DNA of 64,000 nucleotides. It comes from DATHTC01 sp963746805 (lineage in GTDB: Bacteria; Actinomycetota; Thermoleophilia; Gaiellales; Gaiellaceae). Shown here in pieces: positions 9,935-19,241 of this stretch. A program made the position numbers and the translations under genes. Each line of letters starts with the position of its first letter. Position 1 is the stretch's first letter. The stretch covers positions 1 through 64,000 of the forward strand of contig CAVVCQ010000001.1 of NCBI GenBank assembly GCA_963746805.1, in the 5' to 3' direction. Below the pieces are notes generated by a model that made no database searches, was not told where the DNA came from, and worked only from the letters and a program-made list of their open reading frames with translations.

Positions 9935-11370
9935 CCCACGTGCTGCGGGGCAGGCGGTGCAGTGTCGCGCGCGAGCCCCGCGCGAACCGAACGCCCGAGC
10001 AGCCTCGACGTGTCGGCGAGCGTCTGGCGCCGAAACACCGCCACGAGCAGGAAGTACCCGGTCGCTCCCACTAGCCCGCCGACGACCCCGGCCACGAAAT
10101 CGTCTCCGAGGCTTCGCGTGACGAGCGCTCCGGCGACACCAGCCGGTATCGCGAGGACGAGCGGTGCCACCAGCAGGCGAAACGGACGCGCCGAGGTGAG
10201 ACGACTCACGGCGAGCCCAAGGATGATCGCGTCGACGACGGCGCCGGTCAGGGACCCGGCCCCGATCGCGTGGACGCCACCACCCACCAAGAGCAGCGGC
10301 AGTGTGACCGCGAAGAGCGCTGCCGTGTGCCACACCGTCGCACGGAGGACGACGGACGGCTGGCCGACCGCGTAGAGGAATCCCACGGCGACCACCGCGA
10401 GCGGCGCAGCGACGAGCAGCGACACGCACACCCACTGCACGGCCACCGCCGACTCGCGCCACTGCGCTCCGAAGACGCCGGGCACGAGGCCCGTCGCGCC
10501 TGCAGCCAGTCCGGTGAGGACGATCCCGACCGCGGTCCCCGACACTCGCATGCCGCGCTCGAGCGCCGGCCCGACGTCCTCCTTCGCGGCGTTCACCTGG
10601 GACATGTACGGGAACGACACGCGGTGCAGAGGCTCGAAGATCAGGGTCGGGATCTCGAGCAGCCGCTTCGCGAGCGTCCACAGGCCGAGCGTGGCGACAC
10701 CGGAGAACGCGGCGACGCCGGCGTTGAGGCCCTGCTCCCGGATCATCCCGGTGAAGCTGATCGCCTGGAAGCGGACGCCGAACGCGATCACGGGACGGAG
10801 CAGGCGCGCACCCCGGAACGACGGCCTGACGATCGACTCCCGGCTGACGGCTGCCAAGGCCACGCAGGACGCGACGGCGCGGGCGATCGTGCCGGTCGCG
10901 AGCGCCCAGACACCGAAGCCTGCAAGGACGCCGGCGACGGCCCACACGTAGTACGCGAGGACACCCGTGGCATCGACGCCGGTCAGGAGACGGAAGCGGA
11001 GCGTCCGCGCGAGCATCACCCGTCCCGGCGTCTGCACTGCGGCGATCGGCAGGCCGGCCAACATCACCGCGACGACGAACCCCGACGGGCCGAAGAAGGA
11101 CGCGACCACGGCGGCGAGCGCCGCGAGCAGGCCGGTAAATGCCAGCTGGAGCGCGAGGACGGCGCGCAGCTCCTGCGCCGTCGGGCGCTCGGGCCTGCGA
11201 ATCAGGCCGCTGCCGAGGCCGCCGTCCGACAGCGTCGTCGCGAGCGCCATCAGCGTCGCGCCGACGGCGACGATGCCGAAGTCGCTCGGCGTGAGCATCC
11301 GCGCGAGGACGATGTTCCCGCCGAAGCCGACCAGGAGGTTGACCGCGCCCCACGCGCCGATGACGAACAC
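9931..11370 (-). CDS. Oligosaccharide flippase (Wzx/MOP family)
   Basis: 479-aa integral membrane protein with about 12 hydrophobic segments. The N-terminal pattern GAVNLLVGFGGNIVLARMLTPSDFG is that of the polysaccharide_synt (RfbX/Wzx) clan, which moves undecaprenyl-linked repeat units across the membrane. The GTG at 11370 is the only start in this frame, yet about 20 codons upstream (…ALPRSELNRRVSSG) also read like the normal N-terminus of this family and are preceded by an in-frame TGA. A start further upstream with an intervening indel is therefore possible. It is transcribed divergently from the LuxR-type regulator and shares the palindrome at 11568. Confidence 0.9.
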   Translation of the reverse strand: MFVIGAWGAVNLLVGFGGNIVLARMLTPSDFGIVAVGATLMALATTLSDGGLGSGLIRRPERPTAQELRAVLALQLAFTGLLAALAAVVASFFGPSGFVVAVMLAGLPIAAVQTPGRVMLARTLRFRLLTGVDATGVLAYYVWAVAGVLAGFGVWALATGTIARAVASCVALAAVSRESIVRPSFRGARLLRPVIAFGVRFQAISFTGMIREQGLNAGVAAFSGVATLGLWTLAKRLLEIPTLIFEPLHRVSFPYMSQVNAAKEDVGPALERGMRVSGTAVGIVLTGLAAGATGLVPGVFGAQWRESAVAVQWVCVSLLVAAPLAVVAVGFLYAVGQPSVVLRATVWHTAALFAVTLPLLLVGGGVHAIGAGSLTGAVVDAIILGLAVSRLTSARPFRLLVAPLVLAIPAGVAGALVTRSLGDDFVAGVVGGLVGATGYFLLVAVFRRQTLADTSRLLGRSVRAGLARDTAPPAPQHVG

Positions 11371-11567
11371 GCCGCTCGAGACGCGTCGATTGAGCTCGGA
11401 GCGAGGCAGAGCGTCGTCGACGGCGGATCCGCTGTCTGGCGGCGGCGCTCACCGAGAGCCCTCGAGTTGCACGCACGCTCGCGCACCCGTGTGGACGGTG
11501 TTGACCATCACCGCCGACCCTAGGCGTCGGCGTCCGCCGGTGCTTCTCCAGATCAGGGAGACCTGTC

Positions 11568-11583
11568 CTAGCTATTCGGCTAG
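11568..11583. promoter_or_regulatory. CTAGCY-N4-GGCTAG palindrome, copy 1
   Basis: The sequence CTAGCTATTCGGCTAG is a near-perfect palindrome of two 6-bp arms with a 4-bp spacer. It lies in the divergent gap between the flippase and the LuxR-type gene, its centre 63.5 bp upstream of the TACGAT -10-like box (11639-11644). Three close relatives occur at 17170, 31104 and 34030. CTAG is rare in DNA of this composition, so four copies at promoters are unlikely by chance. Confidence 0.6.
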
Positions 11584-11638
11584 GGATCGAGAGGCGAACG
11601 CCCGTCTGACGGCCGTGGCCATCGGCGCCGATCGATCC

Positions 11639-11644
11639 TACGAT
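11639..11644 (+). promoter_or_regulatory. Leaderless -10 box of the LuxR-type gene
   Basis: TACGAT is followed by 7 nt and then the ATG at 11652. Transcription starting 6-7 nt after the box would begin at or next to the start codon. The same geometry (TAGCAT, 7 nt, ATG) occurs before the glycosyltransferase at 31207. Confidence 0.5.
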
Positions 11645-11651
11645 CGACGTC

Positions 11652-11897
11652 ATGGCTGCAAGCGAGTCTGTGAACCCCCTGGGCGCGTCCGCGGACGCGG
11701 CGCTGACCCCACGCGAGGCAGAGGTGCTCGCGAGAACCTCGCGTGGCGAGACGAACGCGCAGGTCGCGCGGGAGCTCGGCGTCACCGTCCACGCAGTCAA
11801 GTTCCACCTCGCGTCGATCTTCAAGAAGCTCGGCGTGCACAACCGCACGGAGGCCGCAGCGGTCTACCTTCAGCGTCTCTCGGATCGGATCGGGTGA
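11652..11897 (+). CDS. Stand-alone LuxR-type HTH regulator
   Basis: 81-aa protein made almost only of a LuxR/GerE helix-turn-helix domain. LTPREAEVLARTSRGETNAQ and the recognition helix VHAVKFHLASIFKKLGVHNR occupy about residues 18-68. No receiver or sensor domain is present, so it resembles GerE-like minimal regulators rather than two-component response regulators. No SD is needed if the transcript is leaderless (box at 11639). The stop is 1 nt before the GTG of the Wzz-like gene, so regulator, chain-length protein and polymerase probably form one operon. By position it is the best candidate to bind the CTAGCC palindromes. Confidence 0.85.
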   Translation: MAASESVNPLGASADAALTPREAEVLARTSRGETNAQVARELGVTVHAVKFHLASIFKKLGVHNRTEAAAVYLQRLSDRIG

Positions 11898-11898
11898 C

Positions 11899-12667
11899 GT
11901 GGACCTGAACCTCCTCCTTCGCGTCTTCGGGCGCTTCAAGTTCCTCCTGCTGGCCGGCGTGGGCCTGGCGACGGCCATGGCCGTCCTCTCGGTCGTCCGA
12001 GTCGACTTCTCCGGCTCGTCGCCGCTCCAGTACCGGGTGCACGAGTCGTGGACGAGCGCGGCGACGCTGTTCGTGACGCAGGAAGGCTTTCCGTGGGGTC
12101 GCTCGATCCTCGACGAGGTGATCGAGATCAAGCCGAGCAAGAACGCGACGCCGAGCTACGTCCCGCGGTTCGGCGATGCAGGGCGGTACTCGGGCCTCGC
12201 CGTCCTGTACGCGGAGCTTGCGAAGAGCGACGAGGTGCGGAGGAAGGTCCTCGCTGGAGCCCCGCCCGGGACGAGCTACAGGCCCGAAGCCGTGCGGTCC
12301 TCGGACGGCAGCGCCGTGCTGCCGCTGATCTACATGCAGGGCTTCGGCAGCACGCCGGCGGCCGCCGAGGCCATCGCCAACCGTGCCAGCGACGTCTTCC
12401 GCCAGTTCCTCCAGCGCGAGCAGGTGGCGAACCGGATCCCGCAGGAAAAGCGCGTCGAGCTGTCCGATCAACAGTCGCGCGACGCCGGCCGAGCTGGTCA
12501 GCGGACGGTCGTTCGTCCGGCCGATCTTCGTGTTCCTGCTCGTCACGGGCGTGTTCGTCGCGATCGCGTTCGCCCTCGAGAACCTGCGGCCTGCCGCGAC
12601 CCGCCCGGCGGTACACGGTAGCGAGCCCGTCGTCTCGCATCCGACGGCGACTCGCCGTCCCGCGTAG
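11899..12667 (+). CDS. Wzz-like chain-length determinant (one frameshift)
   Basis: Polysaccharide co-polymerase-like protein of about 255 aa once a single extra base is removed. The N-terminal membrane helix (FLLLAGVGLATAMAVLSVV) lies near residues 14-33. A periplasmic region follows, and a second helix near the C-terminus (PIFVFLLVTGVFVAIAFAL) is in the next frame. The break is at about 12464-12467, where TCCG reads as if one C were inserted; the peptide then continues as INSRATPAELVSG. The gene length is 3n+1. The two-helix layout fits the Wzz fold, which sets chain length together with the Wzy-like protein encoded immediately downstream. GTG start 1 nt after the previous stop. Confidence 0.72.
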
Positions 12668-12670
12668 GCG

Positions 12671-14170
12671 ATGAGCGAGGCCCTCGCCCCGGGGCGCCGT
12701 GACGCGGCGGCTGCGTGGGCGCTCACCGCCGCCGCACTGGCGCTCATGGCGGCGGGCATGACGGCTTCGCGCCCGGCGACAGCTGTGGTCGGCGCCGCCG
12801 TCCTCGCTCTCGCGGCCGTGGTCGTGGCGCGACCGGTGCTCCCGTGGAGTCACCTCCTCGTCGCACTCGTGCTCGTCATCCTCTTCATCCCGATCCGGCG
12901 GTACACGTTCCCGGGCAAGCTGCCGTTTCAGCTCGAGCCCTACCGCGTACTCGTCGCCTTTCTGATCGTCGGATGGGTCGCGGCGCTGCTGGTCGACCGC
13001 CGTGTCCGTCTTCGCCGCAGCGGACTCGAAGGACCGATTTTCCTGATCGTCTTCGCGGTCGCAGCCTCGATCGCCGTCAATCCGGAACGCGTGTCGGCGC
13101 TCCAGCCGACGGTTCTGAAGGCCGCGACGTTCTTCCTGAGCTTCGTCATCGTCTTCTACCTCGTCGTCAGCGTGGTGACCGACGCGCGACGATCGCCGAC
13201 AAGGTGGTTCGGACCCTCGTCGCGGGTGGGACCGTGGTCGCCGGCCTCGCAGTCATCGAGGCCCGAACCGGATTCACGCCGTTCACGCGGCTCGATGTCG
13301 TCCTGCCGTTTCTCCAGCAGGACGCGGCGTTCGACGGATGTGATTCAACGAGGCGGCGCGGTTCGGGCGTTCGGGCCCGCCGAGCACCCGATCGCGCTCG
13401 GCGCCGCTCTCGTCATGCTTCTACCACTTGCGATCTACCTCGTCCGAACGGGGAGTCCTCGATGGTGGTTCGCGGTCGGAACACTCGTCATCGGGACGCT
13501 CAGCACCGTGTCGCGAACAGGCATTGTGATGCTCGCGGTCGTCGGGCTCGTCTTTCTCTGGCTCTGGCCGCGGGAGACGAAGCGGCTGTGGCCGCTCCTG
13601 ATCCCGATTCTGGTCGTCACGCATTTCGCTGCGCCGGGGACACTCGGCTCGCTGACGCACGCCTTCCTGCCCGAGGACGGTCTTGTCGCCCAGCAGCGGG
13701 ACGTCGGCGAGTCGTGCGACGCCGGCGGGCGGATCGCCGACATCGGACCAACGCTCGACCAGGTGGCGAACAAACCATTTGTCGGTTTCGGCTTCGGCAC
13801 GCGGATCACGACGGGCGTCGACTCGAATGCATGTGTGCTCGACGACCAGTGGCTTGGAACGATCTACGAGGTCGGCGCAGTCGGCGCGCTCGCCTGGCTC
13901 TGGCTCTTCCTCGCCGCGCTCCGACGTCTTGGAGGATGGGCGCGCCGCCACGACACGCCGGAGGGATGGCTCGTCGGTTCTGCGATCGCGAGTGTGACGG
14001 CGTATGCCGTCGGCATGGCGACGTTCGACGCGCTTGGGTTCACCCAGGTCACGTTCCTGCTCTTCGTCATCCTCGCGCTTGCGGCGGCAGTATGGCGTTC
14101 TGCGGATCGACCGACGGGTCGACCGCTCGCCGCAAGCTACGAGAGTGCACGGACGATCGCGCGCAAGTGA
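12671..14170 (+). CDS. O-antigen polymerase/ligase-like membrane protein (two compensating indels)
   Basis: 499-codon frame for a protein with about 11-12 membrane helices, of the Wzy/WaaL (O-antigen ligase) clan, expected to polymerise or transfer lipid-linked repeat units outside the membrane. Residues from about 13185 to 13340 make sense only in another frame (TIADKVVRTLVAGGTVVAGL … FTRLDVVLPFLQQDAAFD); the first frame resumes at DVIQRGGAVRAFGPAEHPIA. The two breaks cancel, so length stays 3n. The AFGPAEHPIALG and GFGFGTRI…LDDQWLG segments are typical of the large periplasmic loop of this clan. It overlaps the next gene on the minus strand by 34 nt, tail to tail. Confidence 0.75.
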   Translation: MSEALAPGRRDAAAAWALTAAALALMAAGMTASRPATAVVGAAVLALAAVVVARPVLPWSHLLVALVLVILFIPIRRYTFPGKLPFQLEPYRVLVAFLIVGWVAALLVDRRVRLRRSGLEGPIFLIVFAVAASIAVNPERVSALQPTVLKAATFFLSFVIVFYLVVSVVTDARRSPTRWFGPSSRVGPWSPASQSSRPEPDSRRSRGSMSSCRFSSRTRRSTDVIQRGGAVRAFGPAEHPIALGAALVMLLPLAIYLVRTGSPRWWFAVGTLVIGTLSTVSRTGIVMLAVVGLVFLWLWPRETKRLWPLLIPILVVTHFAAPGTLGSLTHAFLPEDGLVAQQRDVGESCDAGGRIADIGPTLDQVANKPFVGFGFGTRITTGVDSNACVLDDQWLGTIYEVGAVGALAWLWLFLAALRRLGGWARRHDTPEGWLVGSAIASVTAYAVGMATFDALGFTQVTFLLFVILALAAAVWRSADRPTGRPLAASYESARTIARK

Positions 14171-15006
14171 CCTTGACGCGTTGCCGACCCGCCGCGCGCG
14201 ACGATCGCGTGCGTCAGCGAACCGAGCGCAATTCCGATCCGTTCGAGCGCCGCGACGGTCGCAGACTGGTGCTTCCGCGCGTAGCGGACGCGACTCGCCG
14301 CAAGGACAGGGAGCAGCGTTGCCCTTGGGGCCGACTGGCCTCCATCGTGAACCACGGTGGCACTCGGGTCGAAGGCGATTCGATAACCGGCGTCGCGTAT
14401 ACGTCGGCAGAGATCGATGTCCTCGCAGTAGAGGAAGAAGCCCTCGTCGAACCCGCCGACTCGCTCGAGAGCGGTGCGTCGGACGAGGATGCACGCTCCC
14501 GACACCCAGTCCGGCGAACCTGGGCGCTGATACGCGTCGGCATCACGCACGAGCTCGTCGACCCACGGCCGGTGCCGGAAAACCCGGTGGAGGAAAAGCG
14601 CCTGTGCGTAGGTCGAACGGAGACGTGGAAACCGACGTTGCGACCAATCGAGTGTGCCGTCCGAAGCGACAATGCGCGGCGCCGCCGCACCGGTGCGCTC
14701 GTTGCGCTCCAGCGCTGCCACGAGCGCGTCAAGGGACTCCGAACCGAGCGCCGCATCCGGGTTCAGAAGCAATACGAAGGGCGACTCGCCTCGACGCCAA
14801 CCGACGTTGCACCCGTGTGCGAATCCCCGATTGTCCGGCAATGGAACCACGTCTGCGAGCGCGCGCGCCGTTTCGACGGTGGCATCCGTCGACGCATTGT
14901 CTACGACGACAAGACGGACGTCGTCTCGGTCGGCCAAGGGCTCGAGCGTCGCGCCGATGTGGTCGGCGCTGTTGTAAGTCACGACAACGACGTCGACAAG
15001 GGCCAC
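14137..15006 (-). CDS. Glycosyltransferase family 2 (rhamnosyltransferase-like)
   Basis: 289-aa GT-A inverting glycosyltransferase. VDVVVVTYNSADHI at the N-terminus, VVVDNASTDAT for nucleotide binding, LLLNPDAAL as the metal-binding DxD-like loop and the later FDEGFFLYCEDIDLCRRIRD block identify the WcaE/WbbL group, many of which transfer rhamnose. GTG start at 15006, preceded by a TAAGCT box 6 nt upstream, which suggests a leaderless transcript. It converges on the polymerase gene. Confidence 0.88.
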   Translation of the reverse strand: MALVDVVVVTYNSADHIGATLEPLADRDDVRLVVVDNASTDATVETARALADVVPLPDNRGFAHGCNVGWRRGESPFVLLLNPDAALGSESLDALVAALERNERTGAAAPRIVASDGTLDWSQRRFPRLRSTYAQALFLHRVFRHRPWVDELVRDADAYQRPGSPDWVSGACILVRRTALERVGGFDEGFFLYCEDIDLCRRIRDAGYRIAFDPSATVVHDGGQSAPRATLLPVLAASRVRYARKHQSATVAALERIGIALGSLTHAIVARGGSATRQGHLRAIVRALS

Positions 15007-15170
15007 GACCCGAGCTTAGCCCGCGTTCTCACGACCGAGGCGACCTTCGGCGAACCCCGTCCGGCGGTCTAGGTCGTGTCGGAACTCTGGCCGAAAGAGG
15101 AATCGAGCTGTGATGGCACCGTGGCTACCCTGCGGCACAGGATGGCCGATAAATCGACGACACCCTGCAT

Positions 15171-16076
15171 GTGAACGACGACCACGCACTCTCGTACGCG
15201 ATCATCAGCCCGGTACGCGACGAGGTCGAGAACCTCGAGCAGCTGGCTCAATGCCTGATCGCGCAGACGCGGAAGCCCTCTTCGTGGCTGATCGTCGACG
15301 ATGGTTCCTCCGACGGCACTCGCGCGCTCGTGATCGAGCTCGCGCGACATCACCCCTGGATTCATCACGCGGCGTCCGCAGGTGGGGCTCTCGCTCGTGG
15401 TGGGCCGATCGTGCGGGCATTTCATACGGGCCTGGAGCAACTCGATCCAGTTCCCGACGTCGTCGTGAAGCTCGACGCCGACATCACCATGGAACCCGAT
15501 CACTTCGAACGTCTCTTGGACGCCTTCGCATGCGACTCCTCGCTCGGAATCGCGGGCGGCGTCGGCTACGAAGAGGACGAGAACGGAAACTGGCGCCAGC
15601 GCCACGGCACCGGCGCCGGGGTCTGGGGTGCCAACCGGGCGTACCGTCGCGAGTGTCTGCGCGACATCGGGCCGCTGCACGAACACATGGGCTGGGACTC
15701 ACTCGACCTCATGAAGGCGAACATGACCGGGTGGAGGACCGAGGTCGTTCCGGACCTTCCGTTCCGCCATCACCGCGCCGAGGGCAAACGTGACGGGAGC
15801 CGCTACCGCACATTCCGGATCCAGGGTGAGGCTGCGAACTACATGGCCTACCGCTTCTCGTACCTCTTCGTGCGGACGCTGTACCGCGCGCTGCGCGACC
15901 CGGCGGCGATCGGCCTGATCGTGGGTTACGTCTCGGCGCGAGCACGCCGGCAGCCACGTTGCCCCGACGTCGAACTCCGGCGCTACGTGCGGCATCAGCA
16001 GAGCCTTCGGATGCTGCCGACCCGGGTCCGCGAGGCGCTTCGCCCACGGGCCGTGCTCGCCGACAGGGGCAGCTAG
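15171..16076 (+). CDS. Glycosyltransferase family 2
   Basis: 301-aa GT-A protein. YAIISPVRDEVENLEQLAQ and IVDDGSSDGT are the family 2 N-terminal motifs; VVVKLDADI carries the DxD metal site near residue 105. The region after residue 240 is basic and ends in an Arg-rich tail, which may bind the membrane surface. The GTG start follows a GATAAAT stretch by about 20 nt. It converges with the methyltransferase gene on the minus strand with a 5-nt gap. Confidence 0.87.
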   Translation: MNDDHALSYAIISPVRDEVENLEQLAQCLIAQTRKPSSWLIVDDGSSDGTRALVIELARHHPWIHHAASAGGALARGGPIVRAFHTGLEQLDPVPDVVVKLDADITMEPDHFERLLDAFACDSSLGIAGGVGYEEDENGNWRQRHGTGAGVWGANRAYRRECLRDIGPLHEHMGWDSLDLMKANMTGWRTEVVPDLPFRHHRAEGKRDGSRYRTFRIQGEAANYMAYRFSYLFVRTLYRALRDPAAIGLIVGYVSARARRQPRCPDVELRRYVRHQQSLRMLPTRVREALRPRAVLADRGS

Positions 16077-16081
16077 CGGCG

Positions 16082-17101
16082 TTACGCGGACGGCGCTGCG
16101 CTCGGTGCGGTCCCGCGCACGCCGACCTTCGGCTCCTCGATGGCGCCGATCTCCGTGAACCCAAGCCGCTCGAACCAGCCGACGACCTCGCCTTCCGTAT
16201 GCCGTGAGTCGAACTCGGGCGACAGCGCATCGAACCAGGTCAGGTAGAGCTCGTCCCGGGTCCTCGGCCGCACCGTGCGCTTCGCCCAAGCACCGCGGGG
16301 GCGCAGCCCAGGAATGGAACGGACGGCTCGGTAGCCGGCGTGAAGGATCAGCGACACGTTGGCGAAGAGCTTCGCGACTCCGAGTAGCGCGCGCTCGGGG
16401 AGTCGCGTCACGCGCAGGAAGTCAAGAACGTCCTTCGTGAACCGAAACGGGTTGAACCGCTTCGCATAGACCCAGACGTACAGCCTGCCACCGGGCCTCA
16501 CCATCTCGGCTAGCGCTGCGTGCGCGCCCCGCGCATCCGGCGTGTGGTGGATGACGCCGTTCGACCAGACGAGGTCGAATGCTCGCTTTCGGAGCGGGAG
16601 CTCGAAGATGTTGCCCTGGACGATCTGGACGTTGGGGAGATGTCGCGATCGCTCGTAGGCGCCGTCGACCGCGTCGATCATGTCCACCCCGATCACAATC
16701 TCGGCGCCCGCCTCTCCGATCCGGCGCGTCAGTCGACCCGAGCCGCAACCGGCGTCGAGGACGACCTTGCCGGCGAGCTCGTGCTCGCGATACGCGCTGC
16801 CTTCGAGGAAGTAGGCCCAGTCTTCCTCAGGCGTCAGGCCCCAAAGCGTCTCCTCGCTTTCAAGGGTTCCCTGGCGATGCGCGTCCCACTCGAAGGAGAA
16901 CGTCCGAGCGACACGCTCGAGCCCTTCCATCGCGACGTTCATTCGCGGAACGCCGCGGATGACCGGGTATGCGGTGTCGCAGGCGAGGCATCCCACGGTT
17001 CCAGTAACGACCTCGCCGTCGTCCTCCGTCTCATCGACGCGCAGGTCGAGTCCGCCTGAACAGGCTGGGCAAAGGAGGTAATCGAGAAGTGTGCGCCGCA
17101 T
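16082..17101 (-). CDS. SAM-dependent methyltransferase with Trm112-like zinc ribbon
   Basis: About 339 aa from the ATG at 17101 (MRRTLLDYLLCPACSG); an upstream ATG at 17140 adds 13 residues that look non-coding. Residues 1-60 form a Trm112p-like zinc ribbon (CPAC … CLAC). The class I methyltransferase domain follows with VVLDAGCGSGRLTRRIGEAG (motif I), GVDMIDAV, and FDLVWSNGVIHHTPD (post-motif II). A C-terminal alpha-helical part includes hydrophobic stretches. Proteins of this build methylate sugars or lipid-linked glycans in EPS loci, but the acceptor is unknown. It is divergent from the next glycosyltransferase across palindrome copy 2. Confidence 0.82.
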   Translation of the reverse strand: MRRTLLDYLLCPACSGGLDLRVDETEDDGEVVTGTVGCLACDTAYPVIRGVPRMNVAMEGLERVARTFSFEWDAHRQGTLESEETLWGLTPEEDWAYFLEGSAYREHELAGKVVLDAGCGSGRLTRRIGEAGAEIVIGVDMIDAVDGAYERSRHLPNVQIVQGNIFELPLRKRAFDLVWSNGVIHHTPDARGAHAALAEMVRPGGRLYVWVYAKRFNPFRFTKDVLDFLRVTRLPERALLGVAKLFANVSLILHAGYRAVRSIPGLRPRGAWAKRTVRPRTRDELYLTWFDALSPEFDSRHTEGEVVGWFERLGFTEIGAIEEPKVGVRGTAPSAAPSA

Positions 17102-17169
17102 TGCTTTGAAGGGATACCGATCGCTGCCCGCAGGCACCACGGCCGGAAGGCGGGAATCGGCTGCCCGAC

Positions 17170-17185
17170 CTAGCCAAACGGTCAG
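17170..17185. promoter_or_regulatory. CTAGCC-N4-GGTCAG palindrome-like site, copy 2
   Basis: CTAGCCAAACGGTCAG matches the other copies in the left arm and spacer-GG but has a TC swap in the right arm. It lies between the divergent methyltransferase and glycosyltransferase genes, its centre about 30 bp upstream of a TACGTT box at 17208-17213 that precedes the start codons at 17219 and 17225. Confidence 0.45.
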
Positions 17186-17224
17186 GGAATGCCGTGGGCA
17201 CCGCTGCTACGTTCCGACGTGTCG

Positions 17225-18436
17225 ATGCCGTTGCGGATCCTCTACAGCTTCCCGCACCGGATCGGCGCAGGACGGATCTGTTACACGGCGTGGGAGCAGG
17301 TGCGGGGCCTCCACGCCGCGGGAGGACGTGTAGTCGCGTTGCCGGCGTCGGTGGAGCGCGCGCTCCCCGACGACGTCTCCGTGACGCCGACCCTCGCGCG
17401 AGGACGGGTGCGGGTGCCCTATCGGCTCATCGGTCAGCTTCGGGCTCTCCGAGCGCACGACAAGATCGTGGCGCGACGTCTTCCGGCGCTCGCCGACTCG
17501 GTCGACATCGTCCACACGTGGCCGCTCGGCGCGCTCGAGACGCTGCAGGTTGCCCGGCGGCTGGGGATCCCGACCGTGCTGGAGCGACCGAATGCCCATA
17601 CGCGCTTCGCCTTCGAGGTCGTCCAGCGCGAGTGCGAGCGCCTCGGCGTCGAGCTCCCGCCAGATCACGAACATGCGTACAACGAGAGCGTGCTGCGAGC
17701 TCGAGGAGCGGGAGTACGAGCTCGCGGACGCGCTTCTGTGCCCGTCGGAGTTCGTCGTGAAGACGTTCCTCGACGAGGGAGTGCCGGAGGACGAAGCTCG
17801 TTCGGCACATCTACGGCTACGACGAGACCACGTTCCGGCCGCGGACGCGAGCTGCGGCAGCGGCGAGAAGGGCTGCGGATGCTGTTCGTCGGCGTCGCGG
17901 CGGTCAGGAAGGGGCTGCACTTCGCCCTCGACGCCTGGATCCGTTCTCCGGCGTCCGCGACGGGTGAGTTCCTGGTCGCGGGCGACGTTCTGCCTGCTTA
18001 CGGCGAGCTAGCTGTCGCCGGCAGCTCGACGCATCCCGAGCGTCCGCGTGCTCGGTCACCGCGACGACGTGGCCGCGCTGATGCGCCAGAGCGACATCAT
18101 GGTCCTGCCGAGCATCGAGGAAGGCTTCGGGCTCGTCTGCACGGAGGCGATCGGATCCGGCTGCGTCCCGCTCGTCTCCGACGCGTGCACGGATCTCTGC
18201 CGACACATGGAGAACTCGCTCGTCCATCCGGTCGGCGACGTGGACGAGCTCGCGCGGCAGATCGACATGCTCCATTCCGATCGCAGCCTCCTCGCCAGGC
18301 TCCGGGCGGGCTGTCTGGCAACGGCGCCGGAGGTCACCTGGACCGTCGCCGGCGAGCAGCTCCTGGCGCGTATCGCGGCGTCATCGACGCTCGCCAGGAA
18401 TCCCGGGCGGGCTCTCCGAGCCTCGCCGCGCTCTAG
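17225..18436 (+). CDS. Glycosyltransferase family 4 (several frameshifts)
   Basis: About 403 aa when read across breaks near 17700, 17790, 18020 and 18367. The N-terminal domain begins MPLRILYSFPHRIGAGRICY. The piece EYELADALLCPSEFVVKTFL lies in another frame and names the GT-B hinge. The donor domain continues with MLFVGVAAVRKGLHFALDAW, then VLGHRDDVAALMRQSDIMVL and EEGFGLVCTEAIGSGCVPLV, which carries the EX7E motif. The last residues (YRGVIDARQE…) return to the first frame and stop at 18436. Net length is 3n. Conserved motifs survive on both sides of every break, so sequencing indels are likelier than decay. GTG at 17219 is an alternative start. Confidence 0.7.
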   Translation: MPLRILYSFPHRIGAGRICYTAWEQVRGLHAAGGRVVALPASVERALPDDVSVTPTLARGRVRVPYRLIGQLRALRAHDKIVARRLPALADSVDIVHTWPLGALETLQVARRLGIPTVLERPNAHTRFAFEVVQRECERLGVELPPDHEHAYNESVLRARGAGVRARGRASVPVGVRREDVPRRGSAGGRSSFGTSTATTRPRSGRGRELRQRREGLRMLFVGVAAVRKGLHFALDAWIRSPASATGEFLVAGDVLPAYGELAVAGSSTHPERPRARSPRRRGRADAPERHHGPAEHRGRLRARLHGGDRIRLRPARLRRVHGSLPTHGELARPSGRRRGRARAADRHAPFRSQPPRQAPGGLSGNGAGGHLDRRRRAAPGAYRGVIDARQESRAGSPSLAAL

Positions 18437-18550
18437 CGCCTCCTCACCACCAGCGTTCGCCCGACTGACGCACACGTCCGGCGAAGGGGCTATGGTGCCC
18501 GCCGCGAAGTCAGTAGGCAGGTTCCGCCGCCCAGCGGCCTACGAAGCATC

Positions 18551-19222
18551 GTGGCCTTCTCCAACCCCACACCAGGACGGGTGCCGTCCTCCGAGCCCAT
18601 TTCGCCGGAGCTTGCGCTCGTCGACCCCGATCTCGCCGCCCGGGCGCGCCTTGCGCTTCCGGAGCGAGCCGAGTTCCCTACCCCGCTCGCCTCGCGCCGG
18701 ACGCACGCCGAGCTGCTGGTCTCAGAGGTCTCGGAGACCGCAGGCGTCCAGCACCGCCGCCTCCGGCGACGCGGCGGCGCAGCGGTTGCGCTCGCAGCGG
18801 CCGCCGCTCTCGGAGGGTTCGCCAGCGCCCTGGTGACGGCGACCGTCGGCGAGCCGGCATCGCGTCCGACCGCCGCCGCAGTCGACCCGGCAATCGAGGA
18901 CGATCGCCCACCAGAGGTCGCGCCGCTGCCGGTCCGGACCTCTGCAGCGCCCGTTCCTCAGGCTGCGCAGGAGCGCGATTTCGCCTGGGCTCCGGTCGCC
19001 GCCGCACGCTCGTACGAGTTCCAGCTCTTCCGCGATACCACGCTCGTCTATCGCAGTCGCGTGCTCGAACCGCGGCTGACGCTTCCAGCACGATGGCGGC
19101 TCCAGGGTCGTCAGCACGTTGCACGCCCAGGGTCCTATCGCTGGTACGTCTGGCCGGTTCTCGCCGGCAACGCCCAGCCAGCGAAGAAAGCAACGGTGCA
19201 GGCGACCTTCGTCATCGACTGA
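18551..19222 (+). CDS. Single-pass membrane protein of unknown function
   Basis: 223 aa, no family recognised. An N-terminal cytoplasmic region (about 1-75) precedes one Ala-rich membrane helix (VALAAAAALGGFASALVTA, about residues 78-97), then a Pro/Ala-rich linker, and a C-terminal beta domain (FAWAPVAAARSYEFQLFRDT … SYRWYVWPV) of the kind found in FN3-like folds. The layout is that of an anchored cell-surface protein. GTG start with a TACGAA box 5 nt upstream. It lies 19 nt before the large FN3/beta-helix protein and may be co-transcribed with it; a role in surface assembly is only inferred. Confidence 0.6.
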   Translation: MAFSNPTPGRVPSSEPISPELALVDPDLAARARLALPERAEFPTPLASRRTHAELLVSEVSETAGVQHRRLRRRGGAAVALAAAAALGGFASALVTATVGEPASRPTAAAVDPAIEDDRPPEVAPLPVRTSAAPVPQAAQERDFAWAPVAAARSYEFQLFRDTTLVYRSRVLEPRLTLPARWRLQGRQHVARPGSYRWYVWPVLAGNAQPAKKATVQATFVID

Positions 19223-19241
19223 CGGCCCGGAGGGGGTTCCG